From Gemmatimonadota bacterium (GTDB taxonomy: Bacteria > Gemmatimonadota > Gemmatimonadetes > Longimicrobiales > Longimicrobiaceae): a DNA stretch of 64,000 nt. A program made the position numbers and the translations under genes. The DNA lies in contig JAQBQD010000114.1 in NCBI GenBank assembly GCA_028287185.1, positions 54,883 to 118,882 on the forward strand. Reading direction: 5' to 3'. The notes beneath the pieces were generated by a model. The model was not told where the DNA came from. It saw only the letters and a program-made list of their open reading frames with translations, and did no database searches. Positions 32,863-41,614 of this stretch are shown here, in pieces (the first letter of the stretch is position 1; every line of letters starts with the position of its first letter).

Positions 32863-34905
32863 ATGAGCACCTTCACTCGTACGCGCCGTCTGGCGCGGGC
32901 GGCCGCCCTCGTCGCCCTGGCGGGCGGGCTGGCCGGCACCGCGCGCGCCCAGTCCAACCTGGGCGTCGACACCGCCAACTTCGACCGTACCGTGCGTCCC
33001 CAGGACGACTTCTTCCGCTTCGTGAACGGCGGGTGGCTGCGCAGCTACAAGCTGCCGGACGACCGCTCCAACTTCGGCTCGTTCCTGGAGCTGGCCGACC
33101 GCAGCGACAGCATCATCCGCCGCATCGTGGAGGACGCCGCCACGTCGCCGCACCGCGCGGCCGGCTCGGACGCGCAGAAGGTGGGCGACTTCTACGCGGC
33201 CTTCATGGACACGGCCCGCATCGAGTCGCTGGGCCTGACTCCTCTCCGTCCCGAGCTGGCGCGCATCGCGGCCGTCACCGGCAAGGCGCAGCTTCCCGCG
33301 GCGTTCGCGCACCTGGAGCGCATCGGTGTGCAGCGGCCGTTCAGCGCGTCGGTGCAGCAGGACGACCGCAACGTGAGCGTGTACGTGGTGTCCGTGGGCC
33401 AGTCGGGCCTGGGGCTGCCGGACCGGGACTACTATACCAACCCCGGCGCCAAGTTCGCCGAGGCGCGCGCGGCGTACCTCACCTACATCCAGACGCTCAT
33501 GCGCCTGGCCGGCCAGCCCGACCCCGCCGGCGCCGCGCGCAACATCATGGCGCTCGAGACGCGGCTGGCGGCGGCCCAGTGGGACCGAGCCCGCAACCGC
33601 GACCCCGAGGCCACCTACAACCGCTTCACCCTGGCCCGGCTCAACACGCTGACGCCGGCCTTCTCGTGGACGGCGTTCGCCACGGCGGCGGGGGTGGCGC
33701 GCACGCCGGCGGTGATCGTGCGCCAGCCGTCGTTCCTGTCCGCGTTCGACACGGCGGTGCGCGCCACGCCGCTGGCCACGTGGAAGCAGTACATGACCTT
33801 CAAGCTGCTGAGCGCCTACTCGCCGCACCTGAGCAGCCCCTTCGTGAACGCCCGTTTCGCCTTCGTGGACCACACGCTGCAGGGGCTGGAGCAGAACCTG
33901 CCCCGGTGGAAGCGCGGCGTGGACGCGGTGGAGGGGTCGATGGGCATGCTCTCGGGCAAGCTGTACATCGAGCGCTCCTTCAACCCGGCGGCCAAGGCGC
34001 GGATGCAGGGGCTCGTGCAGAACCTGCTCGCGGCCTTCCGCGCGGGCATCGACGACCTGGAGTGGATGAGCCCCGAGACGCGGGCCCGCGCCAAGGAGAA
34101 GCTTGCCCACTTCACCGTCAAGATCGCGTATCCCGACAAGTGGCAGGACTTCAGCGCGCTCACCGTGCGCCCGGGCGACCTGGTGGGCAACGTGATGCGC
34201 GCCAACCAGTACGAGTTCAACCGCGAGGTCGGCAAGCTGGGCAAGCCCGTGGACCGCACCGAGTGGGGCATGACGCCGCAGACGGTGAACGCGTACTACG
34301 AGCCGGTGATGAACGAGATCGTCTTCCCGGCGGCCATCCTGCAGCCCCCGTTCTTCGACCCGAACGCCGACGACGCCACCAACTACGGCGCCATCGGCGG
34401 CGTGATCGGCCACGAGATCAGCCACGGCTTCGACGACGAGGGCCGCCAGTACGACGCCCAGGGCAACCTGCGCGACTGGTGGACGGCCAGCGACGCGGCC
34501 GCCTTCAAGACGCGGGCGGACGCGCTGGTGGCCGAGTACGGCGGCTTCTCGCCGCTGGAGGGCATGAACGTGAACGGCCGGCTGACACTGGGCGAGAACA
34601 TCGGCGACCTGAGCGGCCTGACGGTGGCGTACCGCGCCTACAAGCGCGCCCAGGCCGGCCGCGAGGCCCCCGTCATCGGCGGCTTCACGGCCGACCAGCG
34701 CTTCTTTCTGGGATGGGCCCAGGTGTGGCGCCGCGCCTACCGCGAAGCCAACATCCGCCAGCGCCTGCTCACGGACCCGCACGCCCTCAGCGAGTACCGC
34801 GTGAACGGCATCCTGCGCAACATGCCCGAGTTCTACGCCGCCTTCAACGTGCAGCCCACGGACAAGATGTACGTGCCCCCGGCGCAGCGCGTGAAGATCT
34901 GGTAG
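32863..34905 (+). CDS. M13 family metallopeptidase (neprilysin-like), copy 2
   Basis: 680 residues, collinear with copy 1 over its whole length, including the N-terminal N-F-D-R-T-V-R-P-Q-D-D-F-F-R-F-V-N-G-G-W, zinc motif His517-Glu-Ile-Ser-His, G-E-N-I-G-D and the C-terminal M-Y-V-P...R-V-K-I-W. Signal peptide ends A-R-A-Q. The internal region (residues about 130-330) is the most diverged part between the copies, which suggests different peptide preferences. Both catalytic sites are intact, so neither is a decaying copy. Confidence 0.93.
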   Translation: MSTFTRTRRLARAAALVALAGGLAGTARAQSNLGVDTANFDRTVRPQDDFFRFVNGGWLRSYKLPDDRSNFGSFLELADRSDSIIRRIVEDAATSPHRAAGSDAQKVGDFYAAFMDTARIESLGLTPLRPELARIAAVTGKAQLPAAFAHLERIGVQRPFSASVQQDDRNVSVYVVSVGQSGLGLPDRDYYTNPGAKFAEARAAYLTYIQTLMRLAGQPDPAGAARNIMALETRLAAAQWDRARNRDPEATYNRFTLARLNTLTPAFSWTAFATAAGVARTPAVIVRQPSFLSAFDTAVRATPLATWKQYMTFKLLSAYSPHLSSPFVNARFAFVDHTLQGLEQNLPRWKRGVDAVEGSMGMLSGKLYIERSFNPAAKARMQGLVQNLLAAFRAGIDDLEWMSPETRARAKEKLAHFTVKIAYPDKWQDFSALTVRPGDLVGNVMRANQYEFNREVGKLGKPVDRTEWGMTPQTVNAYYEPVMNEIVFPAAILQPPFFDPNADDATNYGAIGGVIGHEISHGFDDEGRQYDAQGNLRDWWTASDAAAFKTRADALVAEYGGFSPLEGMNVNGRLTLGENIGDLSGLTVAYRAYKRAQAGREAPVIGGFTADQRFFLGWAQVWRRAYREANIRQRLLTDPHALSEYRVNGILRNMPEFYAAFNVQPTDKMYVPPAQRVKIW

Positions 34906-34978
34906 CCGTTCATCCCACGATCCCGTCGACCTCTCTGGACCGAAGAGGACGACGGATTCGCGTCGGGTGATGCTGCGA

Positions 34979-35014
34979 GCCGGCCCGGGCCTCCGCGTGG
35001 AGGTCCGGGCCGGT
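34979..35014 (+). terminator. Terminator after M13 copy 2
   Basis: A 16-bp stem with two G-U pairs and a GCGT loop, followed by TTTGCGTT. It lies in the 350-bp gap 34906-35255, otherwise without a gene. Confidence 0.75.
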
Positions 35015-35255
35015 TTGCGTTAGGTGATGGGATCTGTTGTCCCCGGCTGATGCCTCTGCGGCTCGCCCTCCGCCCCCGGGTTTCCAACCCGCGGGTCCGC
35101 GGCGACGTTTGAACGGGTCTGCATCCATCCGTCGCGAAGTCGTGACCCTCCGGTGGCCGGGAGGCGTTCGATCCGTGGGGAAAGGAGATGAGCTTGCACC
35201 AGCGGCGATCCGGTCGCGCCGCGCGGGAACGCATCCTCATCAACGGACGCAGGCC

Positions 35256-38048
35256 ATGAGCTATCAACGGGGTGCCCGGGCACTGCTGGTGCCACTCGCG
35301 ATCGTTTGCGCGGCCGCACCGGCGCGCGCGCAGGAGCAGGCCGGGCAGGTGGTGGGGCGGGTGGTGGACGCGGCCACGGGACGCGGGCTTCCCGGCGCGC
35401 GCATCTCGGTGGAGGGCTCGTCCGCGGCGGCCGTGTCGGGCGTGGACGGCCGCTACACGCTGCTGCGGGTGCCGGCGGGCACACGGTCGGTGGCCGTGAC
35501 GCTGCTGGGGCACGCGGCCAAGACGGTGACGGGCGTGCAGGTGGGCGCCGGGCGGGCGACGTCGCTGGACGTGGCGCTTACGCAGGCGGCGGTGCAGCTC
35601 GCGGCCATCTCCGTCAGCGCCACCCGCGAGCGCGGCACCGTGAGCCGCGCGCTGGACGAGCAGCGCAGCGCCACCGGCATCGTGAACGCCACCACCAGCG
35701 AGCAGATCGCCCGCAGCCCCGACGCCGACGCCGCGCGGGCCGTGCAGCGGGTGAGCGGCGTGACGGTGCAGGACGGCCGCTACGTCTTCGTGCGGGGCCT
35801 GGGCGAGCGCTACACCACGGCGTCGCTGAACGGCGCGCGGCTGCCCAGCCCGGAGCCGGAGAAGCGGGTGGTGCCGCTGGACCTGTTCCCCAGCGCCCTG
35901 CTGGAGTCCATCACCACCTCCAAGACCTTCACGCCGGATCAGCCGGGCGACTTCAGCGGCGCGCAGGTGAACCTCAAGACGCGCTCGTTTCCCGCGCACC
36001 ACACCGTCAGCTACTCCGTATCCAGCGGCCTGAACGCCTCCGCCGCCGGCAAGTCGCTGCCCTTCGCGCCCACGGTGGGCGGCCGCGACTGGGTGGCGCT
36101 CGGCGCGTCCAGCCGCGCGCTTCCGGGCGCGCTGGCGGGGGTGGACTTCGGCTCGTCGGCGCTCACGCAGCCGCAGGTGAACGGGCTCATCCGCTCCTTC
36201 CGCAACACCTGGACGCCCGTCCGCCAGACGCCGCAGCCCAACGGGTCGGCCGCGCTGTCGGTGGGTGGCGAGGACCCGTTCCTGGGCCACCGCGTGGGCT
36301 ACATCGGCTCGCTCACCTACGCGCGCACGCAGGACGTGCGGCTGGACGAGGTCAACGCCCGCAGCGGCGCCGGCGCGGGCGGCGTGCCCGTGGCCCGCGA
36401 CGTGTTCCGCGGGCAGACGGGCGAGACCAGCGTGCTGTGGGGCGGGCTGCTGAACCTGAGCACCATGCTGGGCACCGGCAGCCGCCTGGAGCTGAACAAC
36501 ACCTACGACCGCAGCGCCGACAACACGGGCCACGAGGACACCGGCCTGTTCACGGATGCCGACATCAGGGACGTGCACCGCACGCAGCTGCGCTACGTGG
36601 AGCGCCGCATCCGCAGCAACCAGCTCCGCGCCACGCACACGCTGGCCGGCACCACGGTCGACTGGTCGGTCACCAGCTCCGCCGTCACCCGGCGCGAGCC
36701 GGACCGGGCGGACCTGGTGTACGGCCGCGAGAGCGTGGCGGGCGGGGGATACGGCCCGCTGGCGTGGCTCGGCGTGCCGGACGGCTCCAAGCGCACCTTC
36801 GGCGACCTGCGCGAGCGCACCTGGAGCGAGGACGCGAGCTGGCGGCTGGGCTTCGGCGGCGCGCGCGACGGGCTGCTGAAGGTGGGCGGCGCGCTGCGCA
36901 CCACGGCCCGCGACGCGGCCAGCCAGTCGTACGAGATCCTGCCCGGCGCCCGCGCCGGCGCGCTCACCCCGGACCAGCGCGCCGAGCAGCCCGAGACCTT
37001 CTTCGTGCAGCACACGCAGGCGGGCGACTCGGCCCTCACGCTCAGCCCCAACACCTCGGGCGGCACGTACGACGCGCACGACCGGGTGGCGGCGGGCTTC
37101 GCGATGGTGGAGGTGTCGCCGGTGCAGGCGGTGCGCGTGATCGGCGGGGCGCGGCTGGAGAGCTGGCGCCTGCGCCTGGGCACGGCCACCACCGCCGGCG
37201 GCCGCTACGACGTGGCGCGCGACAACACCGACGTGCTGCCCTCGCTGGCGGTGAACGTGGCGCTCTCCGACCGGCAGAACGTGCGCCTCTCGGCCACGCA
37301 GACGCTGTCGCGGCCCGAGTACCGCGAGCTGTCGCCCGTCTCGTACCGCGACCTGCTGGGATCGCAGGACGTCTTCGGCGACACCTCGCTGGTGCGCACC
37401 CGCGTGCAGAACTACGACGCGCGCTGGGAGTGGTACCCGGCGGCGGGCGAGATCCTGAGCGCCAGCCTGTTCGCCAAGCGCTTCGCCGACCCCATCGAGC
37501 AGATCGAGGTCGCCACCTCGGGAGCACAGCAGATCAGCTACACCAACGCGAAGTCGGCCACGAGCTACGGGGTGGAGCTGGAGGCGCGGAAGGGGCTGGA
37601 GTTCCTGGGCGAGCGCCTGTCGCCGCTCAGCGTGTTCGCCAACGCCACCTTCATCCGCAGCCAGGTGCGGCTGCGCGAGGGGGGCAACTCGGCGCTTACG
37701 AACGGCAACCGGGCCATGGTGGGGCAGGCGCCGTACGTGGTGAACGCCGGCGTGTCGTACGCCGGGGACGGCGGCACCAGCGCCACGCTGCTGTACAACG
37801 TGGTGGGGCGCCGCATCACCCGCGCGGCCACGCTCCCCATCGCCGACGACGTGTACCAGCTTCCCCGCAGCGTGCTGGACCTGTCGCTGCGCTTTCCCCT
37901 GTGGAGCACGCTGGCCGCCAAGGTGGACGGCTCCAACCTGCTGGACTCGCGCTTCCAGGAGAAGCAGGGCGACGTGGTGCGCCGCAGCTACCGGACCGGC
38001 CGCACGGTTGCGTTCGGGCTGTCGTGGCGCGCGGCGGGCGGGCGGTAG
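35256..38048 (+). CDS. TonB-dependent outer-membrane receptor
   Basis: 930 residues. After a signal peptide (L-V-P-L-A-I-V-C-A-A-A-P-A-R-A-Q) comes a CarboxypepD_reg-like domain (G-R-V-V-D-A-A-T-G-R-G-L-P-G-A-R-I), then a plug domain (A-V-Q-R-V-S-G-V-T-V-Q-D-G-R-Y-V-F-V-R-G-L), and a long beta barrel with alternating aromatic strands and a C-terminal F. It imports a ligand across the outer membrane with energy from TonB. The lipoprotein encoded 338 bp downstream probably works with it at the surface; the substrate is unknown. Start at 35256 gives the signal peptide. Confidence 0.9.
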   Translation: MSYQRGARALLVPLAIVCAAAPARAQEQAGQVVGRVVDAATGRGLPGARISVEGSSAAAVSGVDGRYTLLRVPAGTRSVAVTLLGHAAKTVTGVQVGAGRATSLDVALTQAAVQLAAISVSATRERGTVSRALDEQRSATGIVNATTSEQIARSPDADAARAVQRVSGVTVQDGRYVFVRGLGERYTTASLNGARLPSPEPEKRVVPLDLFPSALLESITTSKTFTPDQPGDFSGAQVNLKTRSFPAHHTVSYSVSSGLNASAAGKSLPFAPTVGGRDWVALGASSRALPGALAGVDFGSSALTQPQVNGLIRSFRNTWTPVRQTPQPNGSAALSVGGEDPFLGHRVGYIGSLTYARTQDVRLDEVNARSGAGAGGVPVARDVFRGQTGETSVLWGGLLNLSTMLGTGSRLELNNTYDRSADNTGHEDTGLFTDADIRDVHRTQLRYVERRIRSNQLRATHTLAGTTVDWSVTSSAVTRREPDRADLVYGRESVAGGGYGPLAWLGVPDGSKRTFGDLRERTWSEDASWRLGFGGARDGLLKVGGALRTTARDAASQSYEILPGARAGALTPDQRAEQPETFFVQHTQAGDSALTLSPNTSGGTYDAHDRVAAGFAMVEVSPVQAVRVIGGARLESWRLRLGTATTAGGRYDVARDNTDVLPSLAVNVALSDRQNVRLSATQTLSRPEYRELSPVSYRDLLGSQDVFGDTSLVRTRVQNYDARWEWYPAAGEILSASLFAKRFADPIEQIEVATSGAQQISYTNAKSATSYGVELEARKGLEFLGERLSPLSVFANATFIRSQVRLREGGNSALTNGNRAMVGQAPYVVNAGVSYAGDGGTSATLLYNVVGRRITRAATLPIADDVYQLPRSVLDLSLRFPLWSTLAAKVDGSNLLDSRFQEKQGDVVRRSYRTGRTVAFGLSWRAAGGR

Positions 38049-38109
38049 GGTCGGACGAGGATTCGGTGGAATGGGGTGGATCGGTCGATGACGTCGGATG
38101 GATGATGCA

Positions 38110-38139
38110 CGAAGGGCGGCCACGGGTGGCCGCCCTTCG
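38110..38139 (+). terminator. Terminator after the TonB receptor
   Basis: A perfect 14-bp stem (CGAAGGGCGGCCAC and complement with a 2-base GG centre, so the innermost pairs open as a loop). The remaining gap 38049-38386 shows no gene. Confidence 0.65.
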
Positions 38140-38386
38140 CCGTTGGGGATGGCGGCAGGCTGGTCCTGCGAACCGGTCCGGAAGCGCCGGCGAGGGCCGA
38201 CGCACCGATGCCGAACAGGTTCGGGGTCGTAACGGACCGTCGGCCCCATCGCGGGAAAGCGGCCCGACGGTGACAGAGCCGTGGCCGGGGCGTCGCGGGG
38301 GGCGTACGGAGCGGGGGGATGTTTGGTGTTGCCGGGCCCGCGGCGCTTCGGAGCCGCCCGCACTCTCCCCGAGACCGACAAGGACC

Positions 38387-40078
38387 ATGAGAACGACCGC
38401 TCGAACCATCCTGTCCATCGCCGCCGGGGCGCTGCTCCTGGCGGGAGCCGCCGCGTGCAGCAGCGACTCGACGGGCTCCAGCACGCCCGACGTGCCGTCC
38501 GGAGTGGCGGCCGTCGTCTCGTCGCCCACGGCCATCCGCGTGCAGTGGAACCAGGTGCCGAACGCCACCGGCTACCGCGTGGAGCGCACCGCCGCCGGCG
38601 CCGCGTACGCCACCGTGGCGGACAACCTGACGGCCACCGTCTACGACGACACCGGCCTCGCCCCGGGCACCAGCTACAGCTACCGCATCCACTCGGTACG
38701 CGGCGGCAGCGTGAGCGACGCCAGCCAGGTGGTGAACGCCTCGACGGCCGCCGAGGCGCCGAAGGTCCGCACGCTGTACGGCATCACCCAGAGCACAACC
38801 CTGTACGCCGACTCGCTGTACGTGCTGAGCGGCTACGTGAAGGTCTCCAACGGCGCCACGCTCACCATCCAGCCCGGCACCCGCATCGTCGGCGACACGC
38901 TCACGCCGGGCAGCTCGCTCTGGATCCTGCGCGGATCGAAGATCCAGGCCGTGGGCACGGCGGACAAGCCCATCGTCTTCACCAGCGCGCGCACGGCGGA
39001 CAACCGCAAGCCGGGCGACTGGGGCGGCATCGTCATCGTCGGCAACGCCCCCATCAACCGCACCGCCACCCCCATCTTCACCGAGGGCCCGGTGGGCGCG
39101 GCGGAGAACTATGCGGGCGGCAGCAGCTGGACCGACAACAGCGGCACGCTCAAGTACGTGCGCGTGGAGTTCGCGGGCTACGACGTGTCCAACGGCGCGG
39201 GGCAGGAGCTCAACTCCATCTCCAGCTACGCCGTGGGCTCGGGCACCACGTACGACTACGTGCAGTCGATGGCCGGCTTGGACGACTCGTTCGAGTTCTT
39301 CGGCGGCGCGGTGGACATCCGCCACATGGTGTCGTACGAGGCCGGCGACGACCACTACGACTGGACGGAAGGGTACCGCGGCCGCGGCCAGTACCTGATC
39401 GCCCTGCAGACCACCGTGGTCACCCCCCGCGCCGGCACGGGCACCGTCTCCAGCGACCCGCGCGGCTTCGAGGGCGACGGGTGCGAGAACGACAAGGCGG
39501 GCTGCACCTACGCCAACACCCCGTACTCGCAGCCGGTGTGGGCCAACTTCACCGTCATCGGCCCCGGCACGGGCGTGTTCAGCCCCGCGGACGGCAACGG
39601 CGCCGTCATCCGCCGCGGCTCGGCGGGCACGCTGGTGAACGGCGTGATCGGCCGCTGGCCCCTGTACGGCATCAGCATCCGCGACGCGGCCACCAAGGCG
39701 CTGCTGGACGCCGACTCGCTCACCATCCGCAACGTGGTGCTGTCGGACAACGGCAGCAACTTCGAGCCGGCCGGCACCAACTTCGGCTCGGTGCTGTCGG
39801 ACGGCACCCGCGGCATCCGCGAGGTCGCGGGCGTCGGCGCGCTGTTCACGGCTCTGCCCGCGGCCAAGGCGGTGCCCACGGCCGCCACGCTGGACTGGAC
39901 GCCCGCCGCGGGCTCCGCGCTCCTCACCGGCGGCCTGAGCAGCTTCGCCGGGACGAAGATCGCCGGCCGCGTCACGAGCTTCTTCGGCGCGGACATGCCC
40001 GCCACCGCCTACGTGGGCGCCGCCGATCCCGCCGCCGCCAAGTGGTGGGCCGGCTGGACGGTCTACGCCACCAGGTAG
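38387..40078 (+). CDS. Surface lipoprotein with an FN3 domain and a beta-helix-like region
   Basis: 563 residues. Lipobox L-A-G-A-A-A-C puts a lipidated Cys near residue 24, followed by a Ser/Thr-rich spacer. Residues about 36-125 are a fibronectin type III domain (I-R-V-Q-W-N-Q-V-P-N-A-T-G-Y-R-V-E-R and Y-S-Y-R-I). The rest (V-L-S-G-Y-V-K-V-S-N-G-A-T-L-T-I-Q-P-G-T-R-I, then G-D-W-G-G-I-V-I-V-G-N-A-P-I-N) resembles right-handed beta-helix proteins that in Bacteroidota are encoded beside TonB receptors. AAGGA precedes the ATG. It is the likely outer-surface partner of the receptor upstream. Ligand unknown. Confidence 0.82.
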   Translation: MRTTARTILSIAAGALLLAGAAACSSDSTGSSTPDVPSGVAAVVSSPTAIRVQWNQVPNATGYRVERTAAGAAYATVADNLTATVYDDTGLAPGTSYSYRIHSVRGGSVSDASQVVNASTAAEAPKVRTLYGITQSTTLYADSLYVLSGYVKVSNGATLTIQPGTRIVGDTLTPGSSLWILRGSKIQAVGTADKPIVFTSARTADNRKPGDWGGIVIVGNAPINRTATPIFTEGPVGAAENYAGGSSWTDNSGTLKYVRVEFAGYDVSNGAGQELNSISSYAVGSGTTYDYVQSMAGLDDSFEFFGGAVDIRHMVSYEAGDDHYDWTEGYRGRGQYLIALQTTVVTPRAGTGTVSSDPRGFEGDGCENDKAGCTYANTPYSQPVWANFTVIGPGTGVFSPADGNGAVIRRGSAGTLVNGVIGRWPLYGISIRDAATKALLDADSLTIRNVVLSDNGSNFEPAGTNFGSVLSDGTRGIREVAGVGALFTALPAAKAVPTAATLDWTPAAGSALLTGGLSSFAGTKIAGRVTSFFGADMPATAYVGAADPAAAKWWAGWTVYATR

Positions 40079-40091
40079 CCGGACCTCTCCA

Positions 40092-40125
40092 GGAAAGGCC
40101 GGGACTCGAGGGTTCTGGCCTTTCC
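40092..40125 (+). terminator. Terminator after the FN3 lipoprotein
   Basis: GGAAAGGCC and GGCCTTTCC form a perfect 9-bp stem with a 16-base loop. Confidence 0.6.
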
Positions 40126-40159
40126 GTCGGTCACGATCGATCCGGGACACGGTCGATCC

Positions 40160-40175
40160 GTAGAAAAATTTCTAC
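40160..40175. promoter_or_regulatory. AT-rich palindrome upstream of a lipoprotein gene
   Basis: GTAGAAA-AA-TTTCTAC, a perfect 7-bp inverted repeat, extended by CCG/CGG on the outside with one extra C. It ends 15 bp before the next ATG and is the most AT-rich short segment in this part of the window. Confidence 0.5.
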
Positions 40176-40190
40176 CCGGTCCTCCCATCG

Positions 40191-40856
40191 ATGTCGAAAC
40201 GAAGCTCAAGGATGCGTTCGATGCCGGGACCCCGCGCGTCCCTCGCCGCTGCCGCCGCGGCGCTGCTGCTGACCGCCTGCGGCACCTCCGACGCGGCCGC
40301 CCGCGGGCGCGAGGGCGCCGTCCGCACGGTCGACGCGGCTCCCCCCGCCGCGCACGTGGACAGCGTGCTGCCCATCGCCGAGGCGCTACGCCGCTTCCGC
40401 GTCGGCATGGGCCCGGCGCCGGTCGCGCTCACGGGTGGCGAGGCGAGCCGCGACGCGCTGGTGCGGCGCTTCGTGAAGGCGCTGGAGAGGACGGACACGG
40501 CGGCACTGCAGCGCATGGCGATGGACCGCGCGGAATTCGCCTGGCTCTACTATCCCAGCAACGCCCAGTCGCGCCCACCGTACGAGCTGCCGCCGGAGCT
40601 GATGTGGTTCCAGACGCAGCTCGCCGACCGCAAGGGGGCCCTGCGCGCCCTGCGCGCGTACGGCGGCCGCCCGCTACGCTTCCGCGGCTACCGGTGCGCG
40701 CCGGCGCCGCAGGTGGAGGGCGAGAACCGGCTGTGGACCGGCTGCCGCGTGGACGTGGCGGACGAGCGGGGGCGCCGCGCCGACCTGCGGCTCTTCGGCG
40801 CCATCCTGGAGCGCGGTGGCCGGTTCAAGTTCGCCTCGTACTCCAACGACCTGTAG
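40191..40856 (+). CDS. Putative lipoprotein of unknown function
   Basis: 221 residues. A basic N-terminus and hydrophobic stretch (SLAAAAAALLLTAC) end in a lipobox, so the protein is probably lipidated. The body contains an R-R-F-V-K-A-L-E-R-T-D-T-A-A-L segment, then F-A-W-L-Y-Y-P-S-N-A-Q-S-R-P-P-Y, and a C-terminal basic beta-rich stretch. An in-frame ATG at 40218 has a better ribosome binding site (AAGGA) and would still leave a signal sequence. I do not recognise a family beyond similarity to hypothetical lipoproteins. The AT-rich palindrome directly upstream suggests that it is regulated. Confidence 0.7.
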   Translation: MSKRSSRMRSMPGPRASLAAAAAALLLTACGTSDAAARGREGAVRTVDAAPPAAHVDSVLPIAEALRRFRVGMGPAPVALTGGEASRDALVRRFVKALERTDTAALQRMAMDRAEFAWLYYPSNAQSRPPYELPPELMWFQTQLADRKGALRALRAYGGRPLRFRGYRCAPAPQVEGENRLWTGCRVDVADERGRRADLRLFGAILERGGRFKFASYSNDL

Positions 40857-41087
40857 CGGGTCGGGATTTCGTGCGGACGGTGGATCGATGGACGTGGATG
40901 GGTTGGGACGGCGGGGCATAGAACCGAGCAGCTACCGGATTTTCCACCCTGCCAAGCGCCGTTGAGCCGGTGCCGCACCCCGGCACCGAAGGAGCCCGAC
41001 TCCGGCCCTGTCAGCCCATCCACGACCCGAAAACCGACAGCGCGCCCGACGAACGCTTCGGATGCGCGCGATCATCGGTGAACGAAC

Positions 41088-41125
41088 GGCGGCGCGGCCT
41101 CAAGGATGTCGAGGTCCGCGCCGCC
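41088..41125. terminator. Bidirectional terminator between convergent genes
   Basis: A 14-bp stem with one bulged T (GGCGGCGCGGCCTC against GAGGTCCGCGCCGCC). It separates the lipoprotein gene from the zinc-ribbon gene, which converge; the rest of 40857-41195 has no gene. Confidence 0.6.
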
Positions 41126-41195
41126 GTCGCGCAATCATGCTTCGGTGGATGCCGGCGCGGCAGAGGGTGAGGCGCCGATCGCGCCGCCCAGCCCG

Positions 41196-41525
41196 TCAGG
41201 GGTCCGAGCAGTCGCGCTTGTAGCCGCAGTTGGGGCACACGATCTTGCAGTTGTGGTCGTACATCACCCGTCCGCAGATCTCGCACTCGTGCACGGACGG
41301 GATCTCGCGGTAGACGAACGGAGTGGGCGCTGGCAGGTCGGGAGACGCGTTCTCGGACGGGGGAGCGATGGACGCGGTCTCCGATACGTCGCCCGGCGCG
41401 GCGTCTCGGCCGTCATGGCGTGTGCGCTCCCCGCGGCCGACGTGCTCGCCGGTCGCATGCCGGAAATGGGGCGCGCTGCCCGGGGCGTGCAGGCGCGCGC
41501 ACCAGCTTGGGTCGGGACCGTGCAT
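41196..41525 (-). CDS. Small zinc-ribbon protein
   Basis: Up to 109 residues; only the last third is distinctive. It carries C-E-I-C-G...C-K-I-V-C-P-N-C-G-Y-K-R-D-C-S-D-P, with two CxxC pairs that should bind one zinc ion. Upstream lies a low-complexity Pro/Ser/Ala region, so the true start is uncertain; a GTG directly before H-E-C-E-I-C would give only about 32 residues. No partner suggests a role. It lies 89 bp downstream of the polyprenyl synthase gene at the end of the peptide-terpenoid operon, in the same direction, so co-transcription is possible. Confidence 0.6.
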   Translation of the reverse strand: MHGPDPSWCARLHAPGSAPHFRHATGEHVGRGERTRHDGRDAAPGDVSETASIAPPSENASPDLPAPTPFVYREIPSVHECEICGRVMYDHNCKIVCPNCGYKRDCSDP

Positions 41526-41614
41526 CGCCAGCGGGTTGGGTGGATGGCCGGACGTCCGGTGGTCGGAAGCCGAAGGCTAACCATCGCTCCCGGCCCGCAC
41601 CAACCCGCCAGCCG

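Noticed and set aside
35306..40078. A continuous 1590-codon frame spanning the TonB receptor and the lipoprotein
   Set aside because: Its first part is a different-frame shadow of the receptor; only the last 563 codons, from the ATG at 38387, encode the real lipoprotein.
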